64,000 nt of DNA from Rhodopseudomonas sp. (GTDB lineage: Bacteria > Pseudomonadota > Alphaproteobacteria > Rhizobiales > Xanthobacteraceae), in contig NZ_JACABA010000001.1 of NCBI RefSeq assembly GCF_013377015.1, positions 331,554-395,553 on the forward strand. Reading direction: 5' to 3'. The position numbers and the translations under genes were made by a program. The notes beneath the pieces were generated by a model. That model was not told the DNA's origin. It saw only the letters and a program-made list of their open reading frames with translations, and searched no databases. Numbering within the stretch: position 1 is the first letter of the stretch; every line of letters begins with the position of its first letter. Positions 8,537 to 17,711 of this stretch are shown here, piece after piece.

Positions 8537-10467
8537 GGCGCCCGGAGCGTCAGCGCCGCCTCGTCCGCCTGATATTCCGGAATCGCATCCTTCAGAATTG
8601 CGACGACGTCCTCGTGATGCCGGTCCGCTATGGCGGTCTCCAAGGCGGTGAGCCACTTTCGCAACTTGTCGAGCGGCAATTCGTTGGGCCGCGCGGCCAC
8701 GATTCCGGCAATTCCGATTTCGGTGAACGGCTCCTGCTTGGCGAACAGGATCTCGTTGAGGCGTTCGCCGGGCCGGATTCCCGTGAATACGATGTCGATA
8801 TCGTAGCCGGGCTGCAGGCCCGAAAGGCGAATCATGCGCTCGGCGAGATCCACGATCTTGACCGGCTGGCCCATGCTCAACACGAACACCGAAGCTTGCG
8901 AATGCTGGGGATTGAGCGCGTGGGTGGCGGCGGTGATCACCAGATCGCAGGCTTCGCGGATGGTCATGAAGTAACGCACCATATCCGGATGGGTCACCGT
9001 CACCGGGCCGCCGGCTTCGATCTGCGCCTTGAATTTCGGCACCACCGATCCGTTCGAGGCCAGCACGTTGCCAAAACGGACCGAGATCAGCCGCATCGGC
9101 GGCTTGCCGTCGGCACCCGCCATCATTTCGCGGTCCATGCCCTGGCAATACATTTCGGCGAACCGCTTGGTCAGACCGAGCATCGAGACCGGCTCGATCG
9201 CCTTGTCGGTCGAGATCATCACCATGGCCTCGGCGCTGGCGGCGCTGGCGGCGTCGGCGACATTGACGGAGCCGAAGATGTTGGTCTTGACACCCTCGCC
9301 CCAGTCGCGCTCGAGGATCGGCACGTGCTTCAGCGCGGCGGCATGGAACACGATGTCGGGCTTGAATTCCGCCATCAGCTGAAAAATCCGCTCGCGATCG
9401 CGGATGTCGGCAATATGGCCGTCAACGGCGGTGTCGGTCACCTTGGCTGATAGTTTCTCCATCGCGGCATGCAGCGCCGGCTCGGAGTTCTCAATCACCA
9501 GCAAGCGCGCGGCGCCGAAGGTTGTGACACGGTCGCATATCTCGTAGCCGATCGAGCCACCACCGCCGGTAACGACGATCGACTTACCCCTGAGCAGCCC
9601 CTCGAGCCGGGCATAATCGATCTTGACGCTGGGCCGCAACAGCAGGTCTTCCACCGCGACCGGAGCCAGCCGCGGCGTATCCCGACTCTCTTCCAGCGAC
9701 GGCAGCCGGCTGACGGAGAGGCCGAGTTTGCGCGCGCGCATCAGCACCGATTCCGGCTGCGCATCGGCCTCGAACGCCGACGGCGTCATCACCACCCGTT
9801 CGATCGGCTTGTCGCGCCCCGCGAAGTCGGCGACGACATTCGGCAGGTCGTCGATCCCACCGAGCACCGGGATGCCGCGAATGGTTTGGCCACGATCGGA
9901 CGCCGCCGGCGACAGGATCCCCGCCGGCCAGAGCCGCTTCACCGCGCCACTCTCGATGCCACGCAGGAACACTTCGACATCGGCGGCGCGGCCGATCAGC
10001 AAGGTCGGCGCGGCATCCATCGCGCGGGCCTGGTTGCGCGTTCGGGTGTAGCGAAAATACCGATACGCGAGCCGCGATCCGGAGAGGGAAAACACCTCGA
10101 GGAACCAATAGATCACGATCGTGGTCTTGCCGAGGAAGAACGTGCCGTAGACATTCGGCGCGAGAAAAATGTAGTCGAGCACCAACAACGCGACGGTCAG
10201 AACGCTCGCGGCCCGCAAGATGTTCAGAAGATCCGGAATCGATATGAACCGCCATTTCGTGGTAGTCAGCTGGAACGCGTAGCAGACGAAGAAGCTGAAC
10301 ACGACGAAGTAGGGCAAGATCTTCAACAGTAGCGGCAGCCGGTCGAGCAGGTTTTCGCCATCGAAGCGCAGGAAGAAGCTGAGCACGACGGCGATGGCGG
10401 TCACGCCCGCGTCGTGGATCGCGATCAGCCAGTTTCGATAGGTGAACGAGGAGATCCGGGTCATCAT
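8533..10467 (-). CDS. Nucleotide-sugar epimerase/4,6-dehydratase, WbpM/CapD/FlaA1-like membrane form
   Basis: Large polysaccharide-biosynthesis dehydratase of about 644 residues. The N-terminal quarter has four predicted membrane helices starting near TYRNWLIAIHDAGVTAIAVV. A CoA-binding-like Rossmann domain follows, then a catalytic SDR domain with VVTGGGGSIGYEI near residue 298. The active-site stretch is STDKAIEPVSMLGLTKR, where Met replaces the usual Tyr as in WbpM-type UDP-GlcNAc 4,6-dehydratases. The ATG at 10467 (or the next codon, 10464) is chosen because it lies just after the hldE stop; a longer frame to 10584 would run into hldE. It probably makes the 4-keto-6-deoxy intermediate of QuiNAc- or FucNAc-type O-antigen sugars. 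Last gene of the hldD-hldE set. Confidence 0.87.
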   Translation of the reverse strand: MMTRISSFTYRNWLIAIHDAGVTAIAVVLSFFLRFDGENLLDRLPLLLKILPYFVVFSFFVCYAFQLTTTKWRFISIPDLLNILRAASVLTVALLVLDYIFLAPNVYGTFFLGKTTIVIYWFLEVFSLSGSRLAYRYFRYTRTRNQARAMDAAPTLLIGRAADVEVFLRGIESGAVKRLWPAGILSPAASDRGQTIRGIPVLGGIDDLPNVVADFAGRDKPIERVVMTPSAFEADAQPESVLMRARKLGLSVSRLPSLEESRDTPRLAPVAVEDLLLRPSVKIDYARLEGLLRGKSIVVTGGGGSIGYEICDRVTTFGAARLLVIENSEPALHAAMEKLSAKVTDTAVDGHIADIRDRERIFQLMAEFKPDIVFHAAALKHVPILERDWGEGVKTNIFGSVNVADAASAASAEAMVMISTDKAIEPVSMLGLTKRFAEMYCQGMDREMMAGADGKPPMRLISVRFGNVLASNGSVVPKFKAQIEAGGPVTVTHPDMVRYFMTIREACDLVITAATHALNPQHSQASVFVLSMGQPVKIVDLAERMIRLSGLQPGYDIDIVFTGIRPGERLNEILFAKQEPFTEIGIAGIVAARPNELPLDKLRKWLTALETAIADRHHEDVVAILKDAIPEYQADEAALTLRAP

Positions 10468-10498
10468 GGCGCCGGCCACCGTAAGGACGTGTGTGCGT

Positions 10499-11974
10499 TC
10501 ATGTCTGCCCCTCGCGTGCGCGTGCGACCAGCAAGGTCGTGCTGAACCCGGGCAGTACATCGACCAGCAGTACCTCGCCGCCATTCGCCGCGACGATCTC
10601 GTGGCCGACGACCTGTTCGCGAGTGTAATCGCCGCCCTTGACCAGGACGCTCGGTTCGATCCGGGTGATCAGCTCGAGCGGCGTATCCTCATCGAAGATC
10701 ACGACGAGGTCGACGGCCTCCAGCGCGGCCAACACTTCGGCGCGCGCGCGCTCATTCTGCACCGGCCGCCCCTCACCCTTGAGACGCTGCACCGAGGCGT
10801 CGCTGTTGAGCCCGACGATCAGCCGGTCGCAGGCGCCACGCGCCGCGGTCAGCACCTTGACATGGCCGGGGTGCAGAATGTCGAAGCAGCCGTTGGTGAA
10901 ACCGACCCGAAGCCCCTGCTTGCGCCAATTTGCAAGCTGGTCCTCGAGTTGTTCCGGGGTCGAGACGATCTTTTCCTCGGCGGCCAGGAAGGCGTGCGGC
11001 AGAATCTTTCGCCGCAACTCGGCCGGGGTCACCACCGCGGTGCCATTCTTGCTGACCGCGACCGCCGCCGCCGCGCTCGCCATGCGCATCGCGGCTTCCC
11101 AATCCGCGCCCGCCGCAAGCACCACCGCCAGCACCGCGGCGACCGTATCGCCGGCGCCGGAGACGTCGCGCACCTTGACCGGCAGCGCCGGCACGTGAAT
11201 CGAATCGCCGTCGCGGGTGACCAGCGTCATGCCGTGTTCGCTCTGTGTCACCAGCATCGCGTCGCAATCCGCGATCCTGATTGCGTCGTGTGCCGCGCCC
11301 GCGATTTCGGCTTCGCTATTGGCCTCGCTGCGGGTCGCCTCGGAGAATTCCTTGCGGTTCGGCGTCAGCAGCGTGGCGCCGCGATAGATCGCGAAATTGG
11401 CGTTCTTCGGGTCGACGATCACGCGTTTGCCGAGTTGGCGCGCCGCCGCGATGACGCCGCCGATCACTCCGGTCGTCAAAACGCCCTTGGCGTAGTCGGA
11501 CAGCAGCACGATATCGGCGCGCGCAAGCTGCGGCAGGATCGCGTCGAGCAGCTGCCGTTCGATCTCGCCGGACGCGGCGGTTGCGGTCTCCCAGTCGGCG
11601 CGCAGCATATGCGTGGAAAAATGTTCGGAAACGAACCGCACCTTGCGGGTGGTCGGCCGCGACGAATCGCGCACCAGCACCGGTTCGATCAGGCGCTCTT
11701 TCGCCAGCTCCGCGGCCAGTGCCTTGCCGGCGGCGTCGTCGCCGATCAGGCCGACGAAGATACAGCGCGCACCGAGCGCTGCGACGTTACGCGCCACATT
11801 GCCGGCGCCGCCGATATTGATTTCGCTGCGCTGAACCGCGATCACCGGCGCCGGCGCTTCCGGAGATATCCGCGATACTTCGCCGTAGACGAATTCGTCG
11901 AGCATCAGATCGCCGACGCAAAGCACGGTCTGGCGGGCGATCGCTTGCGACAGGGCATCAAAATCGAACATCAA
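10499..11974 (-). CDS. hldE: Bifunctional heptose-7-phosphate kinase / heptose-1-phosphate adenylyltransferase
   Basis: Two-domain cytosolic enzyme (491 residues) of ADP-heptose synthesis. It phosphorylates D-glycero-D-manno-heptose 7-phosphate at O-1 and later adenylylates the 1-phosphate. The PfkB/ribokinase domain (about 1-320) has [11 protein letters not shown] and the catalytic VSGAGDT near 266-272. The nucleotidyltransferase domain (about 350-491) has [12 protein letters not shown] with the HxGH-type motif, and VLVKGGDYT. Length and domain order match E. coli HldE. It lies 22 bases downstream of hldD and 31 bases upstream of the WbpM-like gene, suggesting one operon. Confidence 0.96.
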   Translation of the reverse strand: MMFDFDALSQAIARQTVLCVGDLMLDEFVYGEVSRISPEAPAPVIAVQRSEINIGGAGNVARNVAALGARCIFVGLIGDDAAGKALAAELAKERLIEPVLVRDSSRPTTRKVRFVSEHFSTHMLRADWETATAASGEIERQLLDAILPQLARADIVLLSDYAKGVLTTGVIGGVIAAARQLGKRVIVDPKNANFAIYRGATLLTPNRKEFSEATRSEANSEAEIAGAAHDAIRIADCDAMLVTQSEHGMTLVTRDGDSIHVPALPVKVRDVSGAGDTVAAVLAVVLAAGADWEAAMRMASAAAAVAVSKNGTAVVTPAELRRKILPHAFLAAEEKIVSTPEQLEDQLANWRKQGLRVGFTNGCFDILHPGHVKVLTAARGACDRLIVGLNSDASVQRLKGEGRPVQNERARAEVLAALEAVDLVVIFDEDTPLELITRIEPSVLVKGGDYTREQVVGHEIVAANGGEVLLVDVLPGFSTTLLVARAREGQT

Positions 11975-11996
11975 AACCCATAATGTTGTGGCACGC

Positions 11997-12977
11997 TCAT
12001 CGGAACCGGTCGGCCGAGTCGAGGAAGCCCTTGACGTAGGCGTCGACCGCGTCGTCGAGCGGCGTGAAGCCGCCGTTATATCCAGCGCTCCGCAACCGAT
12101 CGCCTTCGCTTTGCGTGAAGTACTGGTAGCTGCCGCGAATCTGCTGGGGCATGTCGATGTATTCGATATTCGGTCGGCTGCCGAGCGCGGAATACGCCGC
12201 CAGGATCAGGTCGCGAAAGCTGCGGGCATGGCCGGTTCCGACGTTGAAGATGCCACTGACCGACGGCGTCGCCAGCAGCCAGATCATCACCCGCACCACG
12301 TCATCGACATAGATGAAGTCGCGGCGCTGATCGCCGTCAGCAATGCCCTCGCGATGCGACTTGAACAGTTGCACGACCTGACCGGACTTGATGTCGTCGA
12401 AGCGCTTGGCCAGCACGCTCATCATCGAGCCCTTGTGGTACTCGTTGGGGCCGAACACGTTGAAGAATTTCAGCCCGGCCCATTGCGGCGGCAGCTTCTC
12501 GCCGCGCGCGGCACGTTCGGCCACCGCCAGATCGAACAGATGCTTGCTCCAGCCGTACAGGTTCATCGGCCGCAGCGCTTTCATCGCCTGCAGCGAGGGA
12601 TCGTCCTGAAAGCCCTGCGCGCCGTCACCATAGGTCGACGCCGACGAGGCATAGATCAACGGCGTCGCATTGGTGGTGCACCAATCCAGCAGCCGCATCG
12701 ACAGCCGGAAATTAGTTTCGATCACCAGATCGCCGTCGGTCGCGGTTGTTTCCGAAATCGCGCCGAGATGGACGACGGCGTCGAGCCGGCGTCCCTTCAG
12801 CCAGTCCATCAACTCAGTCGGCGGCACAAGATCAGCAAGCTGACGCTTGGCGAGGTTGCGCCATTTGCCGTCATGGCCCAGCACGTCGCAGACGACGACG
12901 TCCGCGCGGCCGGCGTCGTTCAACGCGGCCACGACGTTCGATCCGATAAAACCGGCTCCCCCGGTCACCAGCAGCAT
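11997..12977 (-). CDS. hldD: ADP-L-glycero-D-manno-heptose 6-epimerase
   Basis: Last step of ADP-L,D-heptose synthesis for the LPS inner core. [16 protein letters not shown] opens the Rossmann fold, [10 protein letters not shown] and [10 protein letters not shown] provide the Ser and Tyr-x-x-x-Lys catalytic residues, and [14 protein letters not shown] is highly typical of HldD. The ATG at 12977 has GGCGGGG about 6 bases upstream and gives a 326-residue protein beginning right at the fold. An in-frame start at 13007 would add 10 residues of no family character. First gene of the leftward hldD-hldE-wbpM-like operon and divergent from waaF. Confidence 0.95.
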   Translation of the reverse strand: MLLVTGGAGFIGSNVVAALNDAGRADVVVCDVLGHDGKWRNLAKRQLADLVPPTELMDWLKGRRLDAVVHLGAISETTATDGDLVIETNFRLSMRLLDWCTTNATPLIYASSASTYGDGAQGFQDDPSLQAMKALRPMNLYGWSKHLFDLAVAERAARGEKLPPQWAGLKFFNVFGPNEYHKGSMMSVLAKRFDDIKSGQVVQLFKSHREGIADGDQRRDFIYVDDVVRVMIWLLATPSVSGIFNVGTGHARSFRDLILAAYSALGSRPNIEYIDMPQQIRGSYQYFTQSEGDRLRSAGYNGGFTPLDDAVDAYVKGFLDSADRFR

Positions 12978-13017
12978 AAGATCCCCGCCTCGATTGTGCG
13001 GTGCCACCTTTGCCCCA

Positions 13018-13065
13018 GTCCGGTTCGGCAGGCAACTTGAAGTCTGCCGGCAGATGCAACCGGAC
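13018..13065. repeat. Two-part inverted repeat between hldD and waaF
   Basis: GTCCGGTT at 13018-13025 pairs with AACCGGAC at 13058-13065. Inside it, CGGCAG at 13026-13031 pairs with CTGCCG at 13044-13049, leaving a 12-base loop and an 8-base bulge on one side. The element sits in the divergent control region of two heptose genes and could act as an operator or as leader RNA structure. Pairing is seen directly; function is unknown. Confidence 0.45.
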
Positions 13066-13170
13066 CGGGCGCTCGCGCCGAAATCCCGGCTGGACGAAGG
13101 ACGGCGCAGGCGCTAACCGGCTTGTCTCACAGCCGGCCTGGCGCTGCGACAGGCCCAACCAGACTAAATA

Positions 13171-14247
13171 ATGAATTACACTTCATTACAATCCCGCCTG
13201 GCGACCGCCGCCGACCGCTCCCTGACCAGCCCGGTTCTGCTGATCCCCTATATGTGGATCGGGGATTTCGTCCGCTGCCATACGGTGGTTCGGGTGCTGA
13301 AAGATCGTTGGCCGCAGCGCCCGGTCGATGTCCTGACCACGACGCTGTGCGCGCCGCTGCTCGATTACATGCCAGGGGTCCGCCAAGGCATCGTCTGGGA
13401 CCTGCCGCGCAGCCAGATCGCCGTTGCCCAGCAACGGGCGCTCGCGGCCAAGCTGCGCGAACAGCATTATGGCGACGCGTTGGTGATGCCCCGCACTTTC
13501 AAGGCCACCATTGCCCCGTTTCTTGCCGGAATTCCGAACCGGACCGGCTTTTTCGGCGAGTTCCGGATCGGGATGCTGAACGACTGGCGCCGCGGCGAGA
13601 AGGCCCTGCCCCGGATGGTGGACCGCTGCGCCGCATTGGCGCTACCGGCCGGGATCGAGCTGCCGATGGACTGGCCGGCGCCGCAACTCGTTGTGCCGGC
13701 CACCGAGATCGCCGCCTGGCGGCAGGCGAACGGCCTCGGCGACTCTACCGCGGTGGCGCTGGCGCCGGGCGCGGTCGGGCCATCGAAACGCTGGACTTCT
13801 TACACCGAGGCAGCGCGCGTGCTGGCCGAGCGCGGGTTTGACGTCTGGATCATCGGCGGCCCGGGCGAGACGGCACAGGCGACCGAGATCGCAGCCGCGG
13901 CCGGCCAGCGGGTCCGCGACCTGACCGGAACCGACCTGCGCAATGGCATTCTGGCGCTGGCGGCAGCCAATCTGGTGATTTCCAACGATTCCGGTCTGCT
14001 CCACGTCGCCGCGGCGATCGGCACGCCGACCATCGGCATCTTCGGACCGACCAGCCCCTGGCATTACGCGCCACTGAATCCGATCGCAGCCGTGATCGAA
14101 ACCAAGACCGACGTTCCCTGCCGCCCCTGCCACAAGCCGACCTGCCGGATGCTGCATCACCGCTGCATGCGGGACATTCCGGTGGCAGACGTCACCGATG
14201 CGGCGTTTCGCGCGCTACAGGCCGCAGGGCTGAACCCGGCGCATTAG
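13171..14247 (+). CDS. waaF: Glycosyltransferase family 9, ADP-heptose:LPS heptosyltransferase II-like
   Basis: GT-B enzyme adding the second heptose to the LPS inner core on the cytoplasmic face. At 358 residues it is near WaaF length. [23 protein letters not shown] corresponds to the WaaF start, [12 protein letters not shown] to the mid-protein sugar-nucleotide region, and [17 protein letters not shown] followed by [12 protein letters not shown] is diagnostic of WaaF. A Cys-rich [16 protein letters not shown] segment near the C-terminus is also seen in many WaaF proteins. The ATG at 13171 is the first possible start, because an in-frame stop lies two codons upstream; the ribosome site is weak. 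Followed by gmhA and gmhB on the same strand. Confidence 0.88.
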   Translation: MNYTSLQSRLATAADRSLTSPVLLIPYMWIGDFVRCHTVVRVLKDRWPQRPVDVLTTTLCAPLLDYMPGVRQGIVWDLPRSQIAVAQQRALAAKLREQHYGDALVMPRTFKATIAPFLAGIPNRTGFFGEFRIGMLNDWRRGEKALPRMVDRCAALALPAGIELPMDWPAPQLVVPATEIAAWRQANGLGDSTAVALAPGAVGPSKRWTSYTEAARVLAERGFDVWIIGGPGETAQATEIAAAAGQRVRDLTGTDLRNGILALAAANLVISNDSGLLHVAAAIGTPTIGIFGPTSPWHYAPLNPIAAVIETKTDVPCRPCHKPTCRMLHHRCMRDIPVADVTDAAFRALQAAGLNPAH

Positions 14248-14314
14248 TCTCCGGCTTGCACGCGCTTGCCCTGCGCTTTACCAGTGCCAGCCAGATTCAT
14301 GTTTCAGGTGCGAC

Positions 14315-14908
14315 GTGAGCAACGATCCGATTGCCGCCCATTTCCGCAACTCGCTTGCCGCGCTGACCTTGGCCGCGGAAGACCGCGCCTTGCTGGCCAC
14401 CACGCATGCCATTGCCGCGGCCGCCGTCGATGCGCTGCGCCAGGGCCGCAAGCTGCTGATCGCGGGCAATGGTGGCAGCGCCGCGGATGCCCAGCACATC
14501 GCCGCCGAAATCGTCGGCCGCTACAAGATGGAGCGGCGGGCCTGGCCGGCGATCGCGCTGACTACGGACACCTCGGCGCTGACCGCGATCACCAACGACT
14601 ACGGCTTCGAGCATGTCTTCGCCCGCCAGGTCCAAGGATTGGGCCAGCGCGGCGATGTGTTCTGGGGTCTCTCGACCTCGGGCAAATCGCCCAACATCCT
14701 GGCCGCGCTGCGCATCGCCCGCGAGCAAGGCCTAATCACGATCGGATTCACCGGCACCAAAGGCGCGGCGATGACTGCGCATTGCGATCATCTGCTAATC
14801 GTGCCGAGCGACGACACCCCCGTGATCCAGCAGATCCACCTGATGGCCGCGCACGCGATCTGCGACCAGGTCGAGCATGCGCTGACCGGCGCGCATTCCA
14901 AAGCATGA
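14315..14908 (+). CDS. gmhA: Sedoheptulose-7-phosphate isomerase
   Basis: First committed enzyme of ADP-heptose synthesis, converting sedoheptulose 7-phosphate to D-glycero-D-manno-heptose 7-phosphate. The 197-residue SIS-domain protein shows [21 protein letters not shown] near residue 51, STSGKSPN near 119 and the C-terminal helix [15 protein letters not shown], all typical of GmhA. The start codon is GTG with AGGTG upstream. Its TGA overlaps the gmhB ATG (ATGA at 14905-14908), indicating translational coupling. Confidence 0.95.
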   Translation: MSNDPIAAHFRNSLAALTLAAEDRALLATTHAIAAAAVDALRQGRKLLIAGNGGSAADAQHIAAEIVGRYKMERRAWPAIALTTDTSALTAITNDYGFEHVFARQVQGLGQRGDVFWGLSTSGKSPNILAALRIAREQGLITIGFTGTKGAAMTAHCDHLLIVPSDDTPVIQQIHLMAAHAICDQVEHALTGAHSKA

Positions 14909-15441
14909 GCCAGAACGACCTGACGCCGCGCAAGCCTGCCGCGTTTCTCGATCGCGACGGCGTGATCAATTACGACGATCACTACATCGGCACGCGCGAG
15001 CGGATTCGCTGGATGCCGGGCGTCGCGGGCGCGATCCGTCGGCTCAACGAGGCCGGCTATCTGGTCTTCATCATCTCCAACCAGTCCGGCGTGGCGCGTG
15101 GAATGTTCAGCGAGGCCGACGTCGAGGGCCTGCACCGATGGATGCTCGCCGAACTGGCCAGCCAGAACGCGCGGATCGATGACGTGCGGTTCTGTCCCGA
15201 TCATCCGAACGCGACGGTCGCCGCCTATCGCCGCGACAGCGAGCATCGCAAGCCGAAGCCGGGCATGATCCTCGACCTGATCAAATCGTGGCCGGTCGCG
15301 CTGGAGAGCAGCTTTCTGATCGGCGACAAGCAGACCGATCTCGACGCCGCCAATGCCGCAGGCATTCCCGGCTATCTGTTCGAAGGCGGCGACCTTGATA
15401 CCTTTGTCGCGCAGGTACTCGCCGAGCACGCGCAAGTCTAG
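14905..15441 (+). CDS. gmhB: D,D-heptose 1,7-bisphosphate 7-phosphatase, HAD family
   Basis: HAD phosphatase of 178 residues removing the 7-phosphate between the two HldE reactions. The nucleophile motif FLDRDGVIN has D16 and D18. SNQSGVARG is motif II, KPKPGM motif III and [11 protein letters not shown] motif IV. The zinc loop seen in E. coli GmhB (Cys, His, Cys-x-Cys) is degraded: the first Cys (about C97) stays, but the later pair is replaced by Ser and His in DSEHRKPKP. The gene overlaps gmhA by 4 bases and converges on waaC with a 4-base overlap at 15438-15441. Confidence 0.9.
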   Translation: MSQNDLTPRKPAAFLDRDGVINYDDHYIGTRERIRWMPGVAGAIRRLNEAGYLVFIISNQSGVARGMFSEADVEGLHRWMLAELASQNARIDDVRFCPDHPNATVAAYRRDSEHRKPKPGMILDLIKSWPVALESSFLIGDKQTDLDAANAAGIPGYLFEGGDLDTFVAQVLAEHAQV

Positions 15442-16382
15442 TTCAGCAACCGTTCCGCCGCGGCGATCGCCTGCGGCGCCGACGGCCCACCGCCCTTGCC
15501 GCCCAGCACCACCATCGTGCCGCTGCCGACCGGGCCGGTCAGGCCCGGATCGGTGCTGACAAAGATCGCCAGCAACGGCACCCGATAGGCGGCGGCCAGA
15601 TGCAGCAGTCCGGTATCGACGCCGATCACCAGCGCGGCATTGGCGATCACCTGCGCGGTGGCGTCGAGGCGCTGCCGCGCCAGAACCCGGCTGCCCTCAA
15701 TGGCCTGCGAGAGCCGCTCGCTGAGCAGTCTCTCCGGCTCCGTGCCCCAGGGGAGCACCACCTGAAGTCCCTGCCGCTGTATCCAGCGGCCAACTTCGAC
15801 CCAATCCTGTTCGCGCCACTGCTTCGTCGGCCGCGATGTGCCGTGCAGCAGCACCGCGTAAGGCGGAGCTTCCGAATGCTGCGGGCGTAGCAAGCCGTAG
15901 TCGACTTCGGCTGGCGGCTGATAGCCCAGCGCCAATCCTGTCAGTAGGCGATTGCGCGTCACCGCGTGCAGATCGCGCCGCACCGCATGATTGACGTCGT
16001 AGAGCCGCGCGGCGAGCGGCTCGCGGATGCTGGCCGCATCATAGCCGTGACGCTCGCCTCGCGCGGCCCGGGCGATCACCGCGGAGCGGATCAGCCCCTG
16101 CGTATCGATCACCTTGTCGAATGGTGCCCGACGCAGCCGCGATTTGAAGTCCAGCATTTCCCGCCAGGTCGATCGTTGCGCCAATTGCGAACGCCAGCGC
16201 CGCGTCGCCACGGGAATCACCTCCGCAATCGACGGGTGCAGTTGCGCCAGCGGCGCGAACGCCTCTTCCACCACCCACGCCATCCGCAGGTCGGGGCGAT
16301 GACGCGCGGCATCGGTGATCGCAGGCATCTGATGCACCACGTCGCCCAGCGAAGAGGTCTTAACAATAAGAATGCTTGTCAT
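15438..16382 (-). CDS. waaC: ADP-heptose:LPS heptosyltransferase I
   Basis: GT family 9 enzyme adding the first heptose to Kdo of the LPS core. The opening [22 protein letters not shown] is the WaaC signature. [23 protein letters not shown] and [18 protein letters not shown] follow in the expected order. At 314 residues it matches the family. It is the only leftward gene between gmhB and galE, so it is likely transcribed from its own promoter in 16383-16580. Confidence 0.93.
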   Translation of the reverse strand: MTSILIVKTSSLGDVVHQMPAITDAARHRPDLRMAWVVEEAFAPLAQLHPSIAEVIPVATRRWRSQLAQRSTWREMLDFKSRLRRAPFDKVIDTQGLIRSAVIARAARGERHGYDAASIREPLAARLYDVNHAVRRDLHAVTRNRLLTGLALGYQPPAEVDYGLLRPQHSEAPPYAVLLHGTSRPTKQWREQDWVEVGRWIQRQGLQVVLPWGTEPERLLSERLSQAIEGSRVLARQRLDATAQVIANAALVIGVDTGLLHLAAAYRVPLLAIFVSTDPGLTGPVGSGTMVVLGGKGGGPSAPQAIAAAERLLN

Positions 16383-16580
16383 CGACGCCGTGGCCGCCAG
16401 AGAAGTGCAACTCGTTACAGTTTGGCAACCATAATGTCGATTCCCTCATAGGAAGGCCCGAAATCCAACCGATGATCGACGGCGCTATACCGCAACTCCA
16501 TTGTTCGCCGGCAAACTCGACGAAATTGCGGGCGCCGCGGTGGCTCAGGCCTGCGGGCTTTTCACGGGGGATTCATCAGC

Positions 16581-17594
16581 ATGACCGTGCTCATCACCGG
16601 CGGCGCCGGCTATATCGGAAGTCATACGGTTTTGGCGCTGGCGGAGACCGGCGAAAACGTCGTGGTGATCGATAATCTGTCCACCGGCTTTTCCTCGTCA
16701 CTGCCCGAAGGCGTTCCGCTGTTCATCGGCGATGCGGGCGACGAGAATTTGGTCGAGGGGGTGATCGCATCGCATGGCGTTGACGCCATCATCCATTTTG
16801 CGGGCTCCGTCATCGTGTCGGAGTCGATGCGCGATCCGCTGGCCTATTATCGCAACAACACCATGACCACGCGAAACCTGCTGAATGCGGCGACCAAAAG
16901 CGGCGTCAAGCGCTTCATCTTCTCGTCGACCGCCGCGGTGTACGGCAATCCCGACCACACACCGGTGCCGGAAGAGGCGCCGACCCGGCCGCTGTCGCCT
17001 TATGGCTGCTCGAAGCTGATGAGCGAAATCATGCTGCACGACACAGCCGCGGCGCACGGCATGAACTACGTGGCGCTGCGCTACTTCAACGTCGCCGGCG
17101 CCGATCCGCAGGCGCGGATCGGGCTGTCGACCGCGGGCGCCACCCATTTGCTGAAGATTGCGGTCGAGGCCGCTACTGGCCAGCGCAACAAGATCGACGT
17201 ATTCGGCACCGACTATCCGACGCCGGACGGCAGCTGCATCCGAGACTTCATCCATGTCAGCGATCTTGCCCAGGCCCATGGCGCTGCGTTGTCCTACCTG
17301 CGCGACGGTGGTGGTCCGGTGACGCTGAATTGCGGCTACGGCCGCGGCTATTCGGTAATCGAGACCATCGAGGCGGTGCGCCGCGTTTCCGGCCGGAATT
17401 TTGCAGTCCAGTGCGCCGACCGCCGGCCCGGCGATATCATGACCATGGTGGCGGACACTCGCCGGATTCGCGCAACGCTGGACTGGACCCCGCAATTCGA
17501 CGACCTGGACACCATCGCCGCTCACGCGCTGGCCTGGGAAGACAAGCTGCTGCGCCAGCGCGGTGGCGGCGCACCGCAGGCGATGTCGGCCTGA
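16581..17594 (+). CDS. galE: UDP-glucose 4-epimerase
   Basis: Interconverts UDP-glucose and UDP-galactose, supplying galactose for envelope glycans. At 337 residues it has full GalE length. TGGAGYIGSH is the NAD site, FSSTAAVYGNP the catalytic Ser/Thr region, and SPYGCSKLMSE the Tyr-x-x-x-Lys pair. RYFNVAGAD and DYPTPDGSCIRDFIHVSDLA are GalE hallmarks. It stands alone between waaC (divergent) and the ABC exporter gene downstream (117-base gap). Confidence 0.94.
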   Translation: MTVLITGGAGYIGSHTVLALAETGENVVVIDNLSTGFSSSLPEGVPLFIGDAGDENLVEGVIASHGVDAIIHFAGSVIVSESMRDPLAYYRNNTMTTRNLLNAATKSGVKRFIFSSTAAVYGNPDHTPVPEEAPTRPLSPYGCSKLMSEIMLHDTAAAHGMNYVALRYFNVAGADPQARIGLSTAGATHLLKIAVEAATGQRNKIDVFGTDYPTPDGSCIRDFIHVSDLAQAHGAALSYLRDGGGPVTLNCGYGRGYSVIETIEAVRRVSGRNFAVQCADRRPGDIMTMVADTRRIRATLDWTPQFDDLDTIAAHALAWEDKLLRQRGGGAPQAMSA

Positions 17595-17711
17595 GGCTGT
17601 GTTTCGACTTGTTTTGGCTTGAAAAACCCGCCCATAGGGGGCAAGGAGTCGGTCAAAGGCCAACCCTGACGCGCTGGCGGATCCTCGCCCGGCGCCGTCA
17701 ATGGAACGCGG

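Noticed and set aside
10442-11983. 513-residue open frame antisense to hldE
   Set aside because: Shadow frame; hldE has both complete catalytic domains on the other strand.
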